Below are positions 56,501 to 63,962 of a stretch of DNA of 64,000 nt, piece after piece. The notes under the pieces are model-generated. The model saw only the letters and a list, made by a program, of their open reading frames with translations, was not told the DNA's origin and ran no database searches. Origin of the DNA: Ariolimax columbianus (taxonomy: Eukaryota; Mollusca; Gastropoda; Stylommatophora; Arionidae); assembly GCA_036924085.1 (NCBI GenBank), contig JAVGWX010000002.1, forward strand, positions 46,804,666 to 46,868,665, written 5' to 3'. A program made the translations under genes and the position numbers. How positions within the stretch are numbered: position 1 is the first letter of the stretch; each line of letters opens with the position of its first letter.

Positions 56501-59500
56501 CCGTTGTCTGTAGCTCCTCTTTTGCTATGCACAACTTTGAGTTTAATGACAAATCATTTGAATAGTGAGTCTTCCTGAACTGGCTATACAGAGGGCAGTC
56601 CTATAAAGATTGCTGTGCTGTTTTTTGACTTAGTTCACGCGTGAATATTGATGAAATAGACAGATAAAGCTTGAACATATATCCTGTCCCGAGGGGAGAA
56701 ATGGTGGTCTGTTCCTGTTGGTCAGGAGAGTGGTAGTCATGGAGTGTTCTCATTGCCTGGATAGATCTCTTTTTCTCAAAGTATGTGATTTCACTGTCTT
56801 CTTTTTCCCATTCTTCTTCCCTTTTTGGAAGCCTGTCTGCCTTTTCATTCCTAGATAAACTACAATCAGATGGCAACCACTGAATTATGGTTTCTTCTTC
56901 TTCTTCTTCTTACACTGTCAGACGTCGACCTTTATTTTTTTGAAAAAAGCAGCGGTCATCCTGAGGCTGTCGACACTGCCATAGAGCTTGTCTAGTGTTG
57001 CCACTGGTGATGGCCACATCTGCTCTCTCTGGTCCTCGTATGTCAGGCAGTTTTGCAGCAAATGCTCAGCGGTCATTTTCCCTGTACCACACGAGCATTC
57101 GTCAGTGCCACCTATCTTCAATTTGTTGAATAGGTGGTACCTCAGTCTATTGTGGCCAGTGCGAAGTCTGAAGACCACGACCGAATTATGGTTTGATTGC
57201 TGGCAGCTGCACCAACATTAGATTCTGAACTCGTGCAGCCTGTGTATCACTGGCTCATCTATTGTAATGTCGTCATCTAATAGGAGGCAATTGTTATGTA
57301 ATCACCAAATAGAAGATGATTGTAATGTCATGTTGTTGTATTTGTTGGGCAGAATAGGACTAAGGGAGGAGGCATCAAAAGGGAATGAGTAGCAGGAGAA
57401 ATTGTGAAGCCTAAAAGCTGCATTATAGGTTTCCTAGCAGTAAAGTCAGAAACTGCATAAACAACCAAATGTAATGCAGAAGTTGAACAGTCTACAATTA
57501 AAATTCCCCGACCCCATCCCCCCCACACACACAAACAAAAAAGATGGACAGGTGAGACCTTGTGCATACCTTAGATAAATTGAATGGGAGATTGCTCAAA
57601 CCAGCAATGGCAGTTCATATTTGATTGAATCTTGTACAACAATCAGACAGCAAACAAAAGCCAGCCACTTTGGAAACAGTGATGTCATTGATGAGGTTTA
57701 TAATGAAAAGTAATTTCTGCTAAATAACCACACACATTTAAACTTATGCAGTGAATGACCTAGATAGGAATAACGGGAAATGAACAATATCTATTTATAG
57801 ATGTCAACTTGAGCCAATAAGAACCTGTACATCAGGCAAACAAAAACCAAAACAAGGAAGAATATAACAATATTTTTACAAATGGAATCCTGCAAATTAA
57901 CAAATACACTATGTGGAGACAATGTATCGGCTCCAAACAAAAAAAGGTCCCTGATAATTTTAATTTCCATATTCTTTGGGATTTAAAAAAACCAAGAAAT
58001 GTTGTTTTACACTGAAAGTGCTACAATTGTGGTTTGTAGTTAAGAAAGATTATTTATGTACAGTGTGAAGCCTTTGTTTCAATACCGTTTAAAATATATA
58101 TGGTGATTTTGTAGAACAATTGTGAGTGGTTTAGTATATATAATGTGACATGTTAATGAAACATTAATTAAAGATAAATAGGTCTGAAGTGAGTGATATT
58201 GTGTTAGAATTCAATGGCGAGAACACAATTTTTGTAGTAAATGAGTTAAATTTTATAAAAAGATTTGTTTGTTAAATATTGAATAGTAATGAATAGGTCT
58301 GATCAGGCGGCTACAATTCTAGCTATGGTTAGATATGAAATAAATACACATTTTTAAATGTTTGTGATTAAAAGTGCATTTACATAAATAGTGAGTTACA
58401 CATCTGCTAGCTATCTATTTTCCACATCAAAATGACCAGCACAGCCAAGTTTAAAAAAATACGATACGGGTAAAATTCTTCTTTCTTAGCCACATAGTTT
58501 TTTCCCTCAGATAACCATGTCTAATCCTCTCATGTTGTGTAAGATGACTAAAAATGGTTGGTGATGAGGCTGGTAACCTTATCATGTAAAGCTACTGAAA
58601 CCACCACTTCAAATGTTCAGATATAAAGGTAAAGGTCAGTCCTATGGCAATAATTGCTGTGGTGGATGAAGATAACTCTACATGTACTAAGCCGCAGACT
58701 ATATGAGGTGGGGTGGCCAGTTCCCTACCTTGCTGTTTATACCCAACTCATACGCCAGGCACCCATTTACAGTTGGGTTGACAGGAGGAGCGGTTGTACC
58801 AGATTGGAACAACCAGATTTTGTTTCTGTCATTCTGTGATTTCAAACCCTGGCGCACTGTAATCCCAGTCTTAGCAAGCCAGCTCACTGCCGATTAGACT
58901 ATACATTCCACAGATAGTCTTCCTATAAACGGACCAGCTGTAGAGTTGGCTCTGTCCAAATCAATCAATGACAAGCAAACTAGTTTTCATCACTGAAAGA
59001 CACTGAAGCACATTTAAGACTGACGATCTGCCGAAGATAGATGTGTCGGACCGAAAGGTGCAAATATCGCAGTCAAGCTGTAAACTAGCGACACAACGCA
59101 TTCTGTTCTCTGAACTACATCCTACTCAGGGCTTGGTAGCGGGAGATTGAGAACGAATGCAGAAGAAGAAGACAGACAATTTATTGCTTAATGGACTCTA
59201 CTTTCAGAGTTCTATATTTTTGTTATGACACAAGGCTTGATACAACATGACATTCATTTACATCACTTGTATTAAAAGGGGCTGCTATGGCACAGAGGAA
59301 AGGTGCTCTCGTTCTCAAGAGGCAAATGAAAGCGTTCGAAACCCGCAAGTGACTCCTCATCTCAAGGGCGGTGAGACTGCGTGCCTAGTCCTATTGGAGA
59401 CAGATGATCCATTTTGAGATCCTGTGTACACACTGTACATATAAAAGAACATTTTGCAATTGAGAATTGAAAAGAGCAGGCTATTAATTGCTGTCCTGGC

Positions 59501-62500
59501 AAAAATGTAGAAAAATAATGAAATTCCTACCCACATTGCCCCCCCCCACCCCCCCCCCCCCCCCCCCACCACAAGTAAAGCATAGTTTCACCACTAAATT
59601 TTGCCCCTGTGCAGAAAGTCTGTATTCAAACATCTGCAATGGCAGTTTCATTGCAATAACTTTACATGTTGAGGTTGCTAGCTCCCATGCACAATGCTTT
59701 TTAGTTGACATTTACAATATGTAGGGAAGGACATAGCGGTCCTATTAATTTCAACCTAGGAAACAATCTGGTGAGAATATGATAAAAAAAACCTACAAAA
59801 AATGGTGTACGGCGGCTGTACAGTGAAGAATTTTTTTTTCAAAAAGGACAAATTACAGATGACATACAAGTTGACATGAATGACATCTGTATGTTTGGGT
59901 TGCACATTAATACAGCTATACATAAAACAACACTCTCCATGAACAATGTACCATTCCGTTGAAGATAGTTCAAGGGCATACCTATTACACTTAAACAGGG
60001 TCTAAAAAATAAGTATTATATTTTTGTTACATTGAAAATAGAATAAAAAGGTACACAGCAGACCAAAGAATGCTTGAAAGCATAATAACACATGAAAGCA
60101 TCTGAAATACCTGAAACAAAAGCCAGAGACAAATCAACAAGTGGTGACGCCTTTTTGCGTCCACCAATGACCGCAGACTTGAGACCATTATATGTGTAAA
60201 AATAGACAAAGTTTGAGCAGCAGAGAGCACTGACTACAGGAAACCAGCCTAGATAGAGGCCTTCTCTGAAAACAGAAGCAAGATTAAGTTTGTCAATATT
60301 GAACACACAAAATTGGTTAGTAGCTAGTTAATGAGTTCACTCTTGCTATTTATATTTCATAAGCTTACAGTTAATATAACATAATATTAACATTACCAAG
60401 GCAAATGTTAATTTGATTTCCACTCAAGATATTTAAGAAATATATTGCCAAGTAACTGACTTCCAGCAGATTTGGAATGATTACTATGCTAGACTCACCT
60501 AAATGCTACCATGTTTGTATATTTGTTGGAATGACTTACATCTTTGTTGCGCAGCGCACACATAGTGGACATGGTTGCTGACTAGGCAAGCATTAACTAT
60601 TTAAGTCAAACGCATGAAACACGTGGTGGAGCCACTGGATATATTGAACATGCAAGATCCTAATGTAGCAAGATAACAAATATGATAACTATGATGTAAG
60701 AGTTTTGAAACGTCATATGAAATAAGTCACCCATGTGAAGTGTGCGCGGTTTGAAAGAATGAGTGTTTCTATTCATTCTTAACATTTCTTATTTCAGCTC
60801 CATGTGGAGCACAGGTCTTCAACAAATATACGCTTTTGCACTCGAGGCACTCTTTGCAGACGACCTGGTCATTTGGTCAAAAGGAAAACATCTGAAACCC
60901 ATCACCAAAAATATGAGCATGAATCTGACAACCATCTCTACATATTGCCAGTTTTAGAAGCTTGAAATTAATGTGGAGAAAACTGTGTTCAGCTTAAATA
61001 AAAGGATTAAAGAGGAAAATATCGATGTCAAAATAAACGGAGTGAAATTAACATATGACAAAATCTCGAGATACCTCAGAGTCGAGCTAGACAGTAGACT
61101 CACTATGAAATCCCATATAGACAAGCAGATTGAAAAAGCATCCACAAGGCTCAGACTCATCAAGCACCTCTCTACTTGTGGATAATTCACCCAAGGATTA
61201 TAATAGGTCAAATTTAGTAGAATGTAGCCACACGAAGCACCATACTTTTCAATTCGCGCGTCTTCAATTCGCGAGGTAAACCTATGTCCATGTCATTCTC
61301 AGATCTAACACCGTACCTGGAAGATGGATTTCTTGCAATTGTCACACTTGACACGCAAGAAAATAAATTGTGTGCAGTTTTTGCAGGAAAGACGAATTAT
61401 ACACACTGTCCAACTGTGTGCCACAAATCATGTTATGACTTTGTCTCTCACAGTTCACCAAGGTCGTTAGAGATGTCGCACATGTCAGCAGGACATTCCT
61501 GTTCGTTCTAGCACATGGTTAGAGGGCACACGTCTGTCTTATAAGGAGATTATTCTCTTTATTTACTGTTGGAGTAAAGAGATGACTAGCATTGCTTTCT
61601 GTAAATCAGACCTAGGAATTGCCAATAATGCTGCCATAAAATGGAACAGTAACCTCCGTGAGTTTTGTGAAAATTCATTAATTGCTAATCCCGCTGTAAT
61701 TGGCGGTCCAAATACGACAGTTGAGAGTGATGAAAGTGTGTTCACACGCAGGAAAAATAACATCGGTCGCATATGTCCACAGCAGTGGGTATTCGGTGGC
61801 ATTTGTCGTGAAACAAGTGAGTGTTTGATGGTTCCAGTGCCGGACCGCTCAGCGGCAACACTAATGCCCATTATCGTAGCCAAGAATCGTCCTGGTACGA
61901 CAGTTGTGTCAGATCAATGGCGTGCATACAGTACCATTCAGAATGTGCCTGGTTTAAGTCACGAAACAGTGAAATCATTCTGCACATTTTGTCGACCCTA
62001 TCACAGGAGCAAACACACAATGGATAGAGAGGTTGTGGAAAGCTGCCAAAGAGCACAACAAACATCAAAACGGAACACACAGACACATAATAGATTCCTA
62101 CATGTGTGAGTTTCTGTGGCGACATCGGAATAAAGTCCGTCAGTTAGACCCGTTCGACAATATTCTGCAGGACATCACAGAAGTTTGGTCACCTCTTTAA
62201 ATTGTGCAGCTACGAACGAACAACATGTGCATGTCCTGATATGTGCATAGCTTCAGCGATCCTTGGTTATCTGTTCCCCTCATGGCCGTTTTCAGGGCCC
62301 ACAAAACCCACAAACCAGCATCAAGGTCCTTTTTAAGGCCCACAAAAAATCCTTGGTAATCTGTTCCCCTCACGGCCCTTTTCAGGACCCACAAACCAGC
62401 ATCAAGGTCCTTTTTAGGGCCCACAAAAAATCCCTGGTAATCTGTTCCCCTCACAGCCCTTTTCAGGGCCCACAAAACCCAAAAACCAGTATCAAGGTCT

Positions 62501-63962
62501 ATTTTAGGGCCCACAAAAAAACAAAAAAACGGCACCCAACAAAACTGCACCCTGATAGCTAGACACTTATAATTATTTTTGTATGGAAACCTGTGTGGTC
62601 ATTGAATGGCATAAAATTTCAAAATGGGTGAATTAACACACAAGAACCCATAAATGCTTCCTTCAACAAGGCCAACCGTAGCAGTGATCTCAAGCTCTTA
62701 TTGTGGCGTACAAGGAATGATGATGATGAAACATAAACAGCTAAGAAGATAATCATACTTCCTACTTTAATTATACAAAATATGGTTCTATAGATGCATA
62801 TAAAATGCTTTCTATATGCGGCAGAAGATGCAGTACAGTGAATGAGCTGACAGCAGTTGGCGACTCATAGCTGGCTGTTTGTATCAGGGTCCGCGAACCA
62901 GAGCTGACTAAGACCCTATTCTGCCTCCAAATGGCGACCCTGGAAACAGGTTGCACTAGTATAGTCTGGCTTAGAGAATAGAGATCACAGTCGGAAGGCA
63001 AACCCTGTACTCAAAAACGCTAACTGAAATAAAATGTGCTGTGCCTAATGGCTCAGATATTGCTGTAAAATACAACACAACATCCTCTTCAGGACAAACA
63101 CAGAGAAGAAGACATACTGAACTTAACGTCTCTATGCTGGTTTAGAAGACTCTGCAGAATCTGTATACAACCAGTTTCACTTACATTACCCTGCTCTAAA
63201 AGCTATGCGCATCCAATTTATTCTTAAATGCATTAACTGTCCCTGCCTCTACTACCTCCCGTGGCAATGCATTCCAAGCAGTCACCACTCTCTGACTAAA
63301 AAAATATTTCCTAATATCTAATTTGGACCTCTCTTTAGTTAATTTGCACGTATGCACTCTTGTATTTAAAAAAAACTTGTTACAGTCTAATTTATCCATT
63401 CCTCTGATCATCTTATAAACCTGTATTAAGTAACTACGAATTCTTCTCTCTTCTAGACACCGAGGGCCGGTTTTGCTGAGTCTTTCCTCATAACTGTAAT
63501 TCTGGAATCCCACTATCAGTTTTGTCGCTCTTTTTTGTATTCTTTCCAGCATGTTTATATCCCCTCTATGGTAAGGACTCCACACCTGTACACAGAACTC
63601 CAATATAGGTCTAACTAATGCTTTATACAGTTTGACTATCACTTCCTTGCTCCTGTGTTTAATATTTCTTTTTATCATACCTAACATTGCATTTGCCTTT
63701 TTCACTGCTACCTGACTTTGTTCACTCACCACCCTAGTGAATAACTTGTGAATAAACACAAAAATACTACAAAGACACATACACATCTCAATAAACAACA
63801 CAGGGAACTTGTAGACACAGAGGATTAAGTACACAAAACATAAAGATAATTGAATATACAGTTGACAGTGCAAGCTTCAAGTAACTGTCACTTACAAGCC
63901 TTCCTCTTTTATAATATCTTTCAGGACTTCAAATGTGTTTTTTGCACGTCTGTGGTCATCCA
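38464..63962 (-). CDS. SLC25A17: SLC25A17 (PMP34-like peroxisomal carrier), 5' end off window
   Basis: Mitochondrial-carrier-family protein of the peroxisomal membrane; in vertebrates PMP34 exchanges CoA, FAD, NAD and adenine nucleotides. Coding exons read on the minus strand: 63896-63962, then either 60111-60265 or 55569-55762, then 46998-47141, 44715-44863, 41435-41533, 39813-39874, 38464-38596. All boundaries are GT-AG and all phases match. About 269 codons are present, against 307 aa in human PMP34; the missing N-terminus (first helix and first PLD motif) must lie beyond 64000. Diagnostic motifs are [50 protein letters not shown] and [20 protein letters not shown]. The second and third carrier signatures have the PLW and PLQ forms typical of PMP34 rather than PxD/E. 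Introns are long and full of repeats. Confidence in identity is high. Confidence 0.93.
38892..39650. repeat. 31/32-bp minisatellite, about 24 copies
   Basis: Unit agaggaactggaggagaggg plus gaatgaccagca. Purine-rich on the plus strand; copies of 31 and 32 bp are mixed. In the last SLC25A17 intron. Confidence 0.95.
39813..39874 (-). CDS. SLC25A17: SLC25A17 small internal exon
   Basis: 62-nt exon with acceptor TTTTACAG and donor ATCAA/GTATGT. It encodes [20 protein letters not shown] and a split Lys. It starts in phase 0 and ends in phase 2, which fits both neighbours. It corresponds to the variable third matrix loop, about seven residues shorter than in vertebrates. Confidence 0.87.
40090..40620 (-). 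repeat. SINE-A with a short internal 31-bp expansion
   Basis: Six copies of gttctcaatctcccgctacc plus gagccctgaac at 40120-40305, flanked by the SINE tail (cttcttcttattcat) on the left and the SINE body on the right (ctttgcaagcagcaggatgt, accacgtgga). Same segment as the 31.3-33.7 kb array. Confidence 0.9.
40715..40866 (+). mobile_element. SINE-A 3' part
   Basis: tgacggatgtgtcaggctga through cttggtagcgggagattgag to gaagaagaa. It abuts the reversed copy at 40090-40620. Confidence 0.8.
40915..41230 (+). mobile_element. Repeat E copy
   Basis: From gttgttgttgtttaatgcc to ctgatcagtgcctc. Copies also at 45840-46155, 48555-48860 and, reversed, 52110-52445. Characteristic block: cagttgtgctatgcttggct, tcatctgtgt. 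Confidence 0.7.
41255..41375. repeat. GATG/GATA microsatellite
   Basis: tagatagata flanks about 19 units of gatg. About 60 bp from the SLC25A17 exon at 41435. Confidence 0.98.
41435..41533 (-). CDS. SLC25A17: SLC25A17 internal exon (helix 5, third carrier motif)
   Basis: 99-nt, phase 0-0 exon with acceptor TTTTCAG and donor AGG/GTTAGT. It encodes [20 protein letters not shown] and LQVIQSRLR, the third signature of PMP34-type carriers. A GATG/GATA microsatellite lies about 60 bp into the following intron. Confidence 0.93.
41590..42260. other. Unclassified, higher-GC intronic stretch
   Basis: Denser in CpG than its surroundings and with open frames of 80-95 codons on both strands, none recognised. 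Possibly the 5' UTR or start of a LINE; I cannot place it. Confidence 0.3.
42592..42952 (+). mobile_element. SINE-A with 12-bp target duplication
   Basis: gagatcaagatgctgagcag to acaatgaagaag. Flanked by aaatcatgctgt at 42580-42591 and 42953-42964, a perfect 12-bp repeat. Confidence 0.88.
43310..43560 (+). repeat. SINE-A-like head, diverged
   Basis: aaatgagccgataacagtca, gctggatgcttgcatcaagg and aaaggcacagttagcacagc; compare 62822-63060. Confidence 0.55.
43655..43880 (+). mobile_element. SINE-D copy
   Basis: gattagcgtagtggaatagc, ccagtcaaccaagctgtaaa and tgggtacctggc. The best-preserved core in the window. Confidence 0.65.
43880..44170 (-). mobile_element. SINE-A copy
   Basis: Reversed head (agtgctgtctgttttcaggg, tcaccacttggaggcagaat) and tail (ctcaatctcctgaaccaagc, actagtttacagtttgactg), partly rearranged. 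Confidence 0.7.
44205..44605. repeat. 46-bp minisatellite, about 9 copies, repeat-E-like unit
   Basis: Unit cttgatcagtatgtttgtcc, tgaccctgat, tactcatcacacccac. The first 30 bases resemble the 3' segment of repeat E (cttggtcagtgtattgtgcc, tgaccctgat at 41174-41203). Confidence 0.9.
44715..44863 (-). CDS. SLC25A17: SLC25A17 internal exon (second matrix loop, helix 4)
   Basis: 149-nt exon with a TTTTCAG acceptor. It encodes [20 protein letters not shown] followed by [16 protein letters not shown]. The only donor in the phase needed by the next exon is GTCAGT after ACTGCT. A GTAAAT four bases downstream would be a better-looking donor but would break frame. A 46-bp minisatellite starts about 110 bp downstream in the intron. 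Confidence 0.9.
45000..45520. other. Intronic, nothing firm
   Basis: A 62-codon minus-strand frame (45011-45199; [20 protein letters not shown]) is not recognised and has no matching splice context. Left uncalled. Confidence 0.3.
45525..46155 (+). repeat. Repeat E copy with upstream inverted repeat partner
   Basis: 45840-46155 is repeat E. 45525-45620 (caatgtcaagttgaagaatt, tgatgattggagctgtatta) recurs in reverse complement at 46800-46920 (aattcttcaacttgacattg), bracketing about 1.2 kb. Confidence 0.6.
46262..46520 (+). mobile_element. SINE-C copy
   Basis: tRNA-like box B (gtttgaatcccgcaagt) then tagtcctatcggagatggat, gtaaaagaacccttggcagt and ctggcgaaaacatttgg. Copies also at 49910-50330 and 59278-59530. 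Confidence 0.65.
46998..47141 (-). CDS. SLC25A17: SLC25A17 internal exon (helix 3, second carrier motif)
   Basis: 144-nt exon with acceptor CTTTCAG and donor G/GTTAGC. It encodes [20 protein letters not shown] and a hydrophilic linker ending NYNGIV(D). It matches the vertebrate [21 protein letters not shown] block nearly residue for residue. Confidence 0.93.
47221..47308. repeat. 36-bp tandem repeat, 2.4 copies
   Basis: Unit gggttgaaaatcatttgagc, aacgaagtagtactc. Confidence 0.85.
47365..47490 (+). repeat. Repeat F copy
   Basis: ggctagcaacctcgtcatat, aaaaccattgctattaaaat and caaatgttcagatacaggc; also near 58560-58680. Confidence 0.5.
47791..48045 (-). mobile_element. SINE-B with short target duplication
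   Basis: Reversed copy: A-rich tail side at 47791, head ending at 48045 (ttaaccacgccaacgctgtc). acatgaat flanks it at 47783-47790 and 48046-48053. Confidence 0.8.
48292..48465 (-). mobile_element. SINE-A 3' part
   Basis: cttcttctgcgttcgttctc, gccctaaacagggctttgca and tttacagcttgactgcgata. Confidence 0.8.
48555..48860 (+). repeat. Repeat E copy, diverged
   Basis: ttgttgttgttgttgacgc, gtggtcttgatcagtatgtt and tctgtctgcag match repeat E in order. Confidence 0.5.
49015..49120 (-). mobile_element. tRNA-like SINE piece
   Basis: ttttatttcacctccagtag and atatccaaaccgctcggcag; matches 8640-8845. Confidence 0.5.
49121..49382 (+). mobile_element. SINE-B copy
   Basis: ggggcgatgtgggctagtag, aggtgctgggttcgctctcc, body and A-rich tail. 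Confidence 0.85.
49620..49695. repeat. TG/TA microsatellite
   Basis: gtgtgtgtatatatatatat followed by a short inverted stretch and gtgtgtgcttgtgcgtgtc. Confidence 0.9.
49910..50330 (+). mobile_element. SINE-C, longest copy
   Basis: Head tcgctatagctgagaggtaa, then ggggcttcaaattccacaag, cctataggaaatggta, gaaaagacccattggcactt and tail ctgcacatttgattgcaaat, gggtagaagaagaa. GAA-rich end as in SINE-A. Confidence 0.65.
50335..50930. other. AT-rich intronic, nothing recognised
   Basis: No repeat family or exon seen between SINE-C and the piggyBac element. Confidence 0.4.
50931..51660 (+). mobile_element. piggyBac-type element, internally deleted
   Basis: TTAA (50931-50934) followed by ccctaccagacc; the right end is ggtctggtaggg (51645-51656) followed by ctaa, a mutated TTAA. 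These are perfect 12-bp inverted ends of a 722-bp element. Inside, short frames encode a nucleophilic N-terminus ([18 protein letters not shown]) and, after a stop, [20 protein letters not shown] and DYWTNEGSL, the start of the piggyBac DDE domain. The rest of the transposase is missing. Confidence 0.85.
51775..51960 (+). repeat. SINE-D-like copy
   Basis: catgctccagtctactcatc and tgtaaatggttacttgac, then caaaaccctgtacagtaaag. Confidence 0.5.
52110..52445 (-). mobile_element. Repeat E copy, reversed
   Basis: ggaaacggactgttttcacg, agccaagcatagcacaactg and attgtgggcattcaacaaca are reverse complements of repeat E blocks. Confidence 0.7.
52680..52960 (-). mobile_element. LINE RT fragment
   Basis: Minus strand contains [18 protein letters not shown], the F.YLG..I..D motif after the RT palm. 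Short and degenerate. Confidence 0.45.
52985..53160 (-). repeat. Repeat G copy, reversed
   Basis: Reverse complement shares ttttgtggctt, ggagtagtcagctccatgcc, ctccttagtcgcctctta and gcaggttacagtgttattat with 13990-14120. Confidence 0.55.
53180..54860 (-). mobile_element. RTE-like LINE interrupted by its own 71-bp tandem expansion
   Basis: Minus strand: [19 protein letters not shown] (about 54830), [45 protein letters not shown] (54260), then, after the array, [15 protein letters not shown] at about 53350 and a degenerate end. These are ordered segments of an endonuclease-RT LINE. Confidence 0.8.
53343..54262. repeat. 71-bp minisatellite, about 13 copies, LINE-derived
   Basis: Unit tcttcctttggggattctat, gtaagagatt, gtttgactatgttggatggt, gccttccgtagcgtatttta, c. 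On the minus strand one unit reads [14 protein letters not shown] and NPQRKSK, the LINE reading frame across which it sits. 71 is not a multiple of three, so the expansion destroys the frame. Confidence 0.95.
54935..55095 (+). mobile_element. SINE-D core copy
   Basis: tctccagtcaacccagctgt, aaatgggtacttgac and ctaacctctcacaggctgcg. Confidence 0.6.
55368..55500. repeat. 27-bp tandem repeat, about 5 copies
   Basis: Unit aagtttatgtgtggaggtta, tgtatac. About 70 bp downstream (in gene orientation) of SLC25A17 alternative exon b. Confidence 0.9.
55569..55762 (-). CDS. SLC25A17: SLC25A17 alternative exon b (divergent duplicate)
   Basis: 194-nt open segment with acceptor TTTTTGTAG and donor CAG/GTATCT, and the same start and end phases as exon a. 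It encodes [20 protein letters not shown], then FYTY, a loop about 13 residues longer than in exon a, and LIAFLAG. The RGW and SNFVYFYTY blocks are conserved while the rest has diverged, so this looks like an old exon duplication still under coding constraint. It joins in frame to the 63896 donor (Phe at the junction) and to the 47141 acceptor (Gly). It could be an alternative exon or a decaying duplicate; the clean splice sites and open frame favour use. Confidence 0.78.
55975..56150 (+). repeat. SINE-A-like head, diverged
   Basis: cacagtgaatgagctgaaag, ctggctgcttgcaccagggt, cagtgaatcagagctaacca. Confidence 0.55.
56450..57330 (-). mobile_element. LINE RNase H region hosting a nested LINE
   Basis: Host pieces at 57183 onward and 56450-56893 read [20 protein letters not shown] and RLPK across the insertion site, the RNase H QW.PSHC motif, followed by a degenerate C-terminus. 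The 3' end is near tcttcttcttgtcttacatc. Confidence 0.7.
56894..57182 (-). mobile_element. 5'-truncated LINE insertion with 12-bp target duplication
   Basis: Encodes [40 protein letters not shown] and [20 protein letters not shown], then a stop and (aag)n. gaattatggttt flanks it at 56882-56893 and 57183-57194. Confidence 0.88.
57335..58550. other. AT-rich intronic, nothing recognised
   Basis: Long stretch of SLC25A17 intron without an exon, repeat family or frame I can support. Confidence 0.4.
58560..58910. repeat. Repeat F piece and reversed SINE-D piece
   Basis: 58560-58680 matches repeat F (gtaaccttatcatgtaaagc, ccacttcaaatgttcagata). 58700-58800 reversed matches the SINE-D core (ggcacccatttacagttggg), followed by a tRNA-like box (gatttcaaaccctggcg). 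Confidence 0.5.
59025..59172 (+). mobile_element. SINE-A 3' part
   Basis: atctgccgaagatagatgtg, gcaaatatcgcagtcaagct, gcttggtagcgggagattga, gaacgaatgcagaagaagaa. Confidence 0.8.
59278..59575 (+). mobile_element. SINE-C copy ending in a poly-C tract
   Basis: ggggctgctatggcacagag, gcgttcgaaacccgcaagtg, tagtcctattggagacagat. It is followed by a C-rich run at 59538-59570. Confidence 0.7.
60111..60265 (-). CDS. SLC25A17: SLC25A17 alternative exon a (conserved version)
   Basis: 155-nt exon with acceptor CTGTTTTCAG and donor CAG/GTATTT. It begins with the third base of a codon and ends with the first. It encodes [20 protein letters not shown] and the following loop up to LAFVSG, closely matching the vertebrate PMP34 helix-2 region ([20 protein letters not shown]). 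This is probably the canonical exon. It is in the same position and phase as the exon at 55569-55762. Confidence 0.9.
60795..61200 (+). mobile_element. LINE RT palm fragment
   Basis: [20 protein letters not shown], a stop, then [40 protein letters not shown] and [12 protein letters not shown]. The FADD palm motif is intact. The first 35 bp match repeat G at 1866. Confidence 0.8.
61284..62200 (+). pseudogene. Merlin-type DDE transposase pseudogene
   Basis: Near full-length transposase in at least three frames. An N-terminal part is at 61284-61511. The catalytic part is at about 61490-61985 with [57 protein letters not shown] and [14 protein letters not shown]. The C-terminal part, in another frame to the TAA at 62198, has [17 protein letters not shown]. 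The three acidic positions are recognisable, but frameshifts separate them. This is the IS1016/ISXO2-like fold of eukaryotic Merlin elements. I did not find the terminal inverted repeats. Confidence 0.8.
62258..62525. repeat. 80-90-bp tandem repeat, 3 copies
   Basis: Each copy has tggtaatctgttcccctcac, ggcccttttcagggcccac, aaaccagcatcaaggtcc, ttttagggcccacaaaaaa. The subunits contain a palindrome-like gggccc. Confidence 0.9.
62822..63112 (+). mobile_element. SINE-A copy, diverged
   Basis: cagtacagtgaatgagctga, cgactcatagctggctgttt, gggtccgcgaaccagagctg and tail acacagagaagaag. Confidence 0.7.
63125..63740 (-). mobile_element. CR1-like LINE, 5'-truncated C-terminus and 3' UTR
   Basis: Minus-strand frame from about 63735 to 63196: [110 protein letters not shown] and a stop. 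The frame is intact. The 3' UTR matches 10938-10998. It lies in SLC25A17 between the two most upstream visible exons. Confidence 0.9.
63896..63962 (-). CDS. SLC25A17: SLC25A17 internal exon (first visible)
   Basis: 67-nt exon after a TTTTCCAG acceptor. It encodes a charged loop ending DIIKEEGL, the first matrix loop of PMP34, and ends in phase 2 (TT) at a GTAAGT donor. Both candidate next exons supply the third base (A or C), giving Leu or Phe. A truncated CR1-like LINE lies about 160 bp downstream in the intron. Confidence 0.9.

Noticed and set aside
62197..62562. Overlapping 99-117 codon frames on both strands
   Set aside because: Produced by the 80-90 bp tandem repeat.
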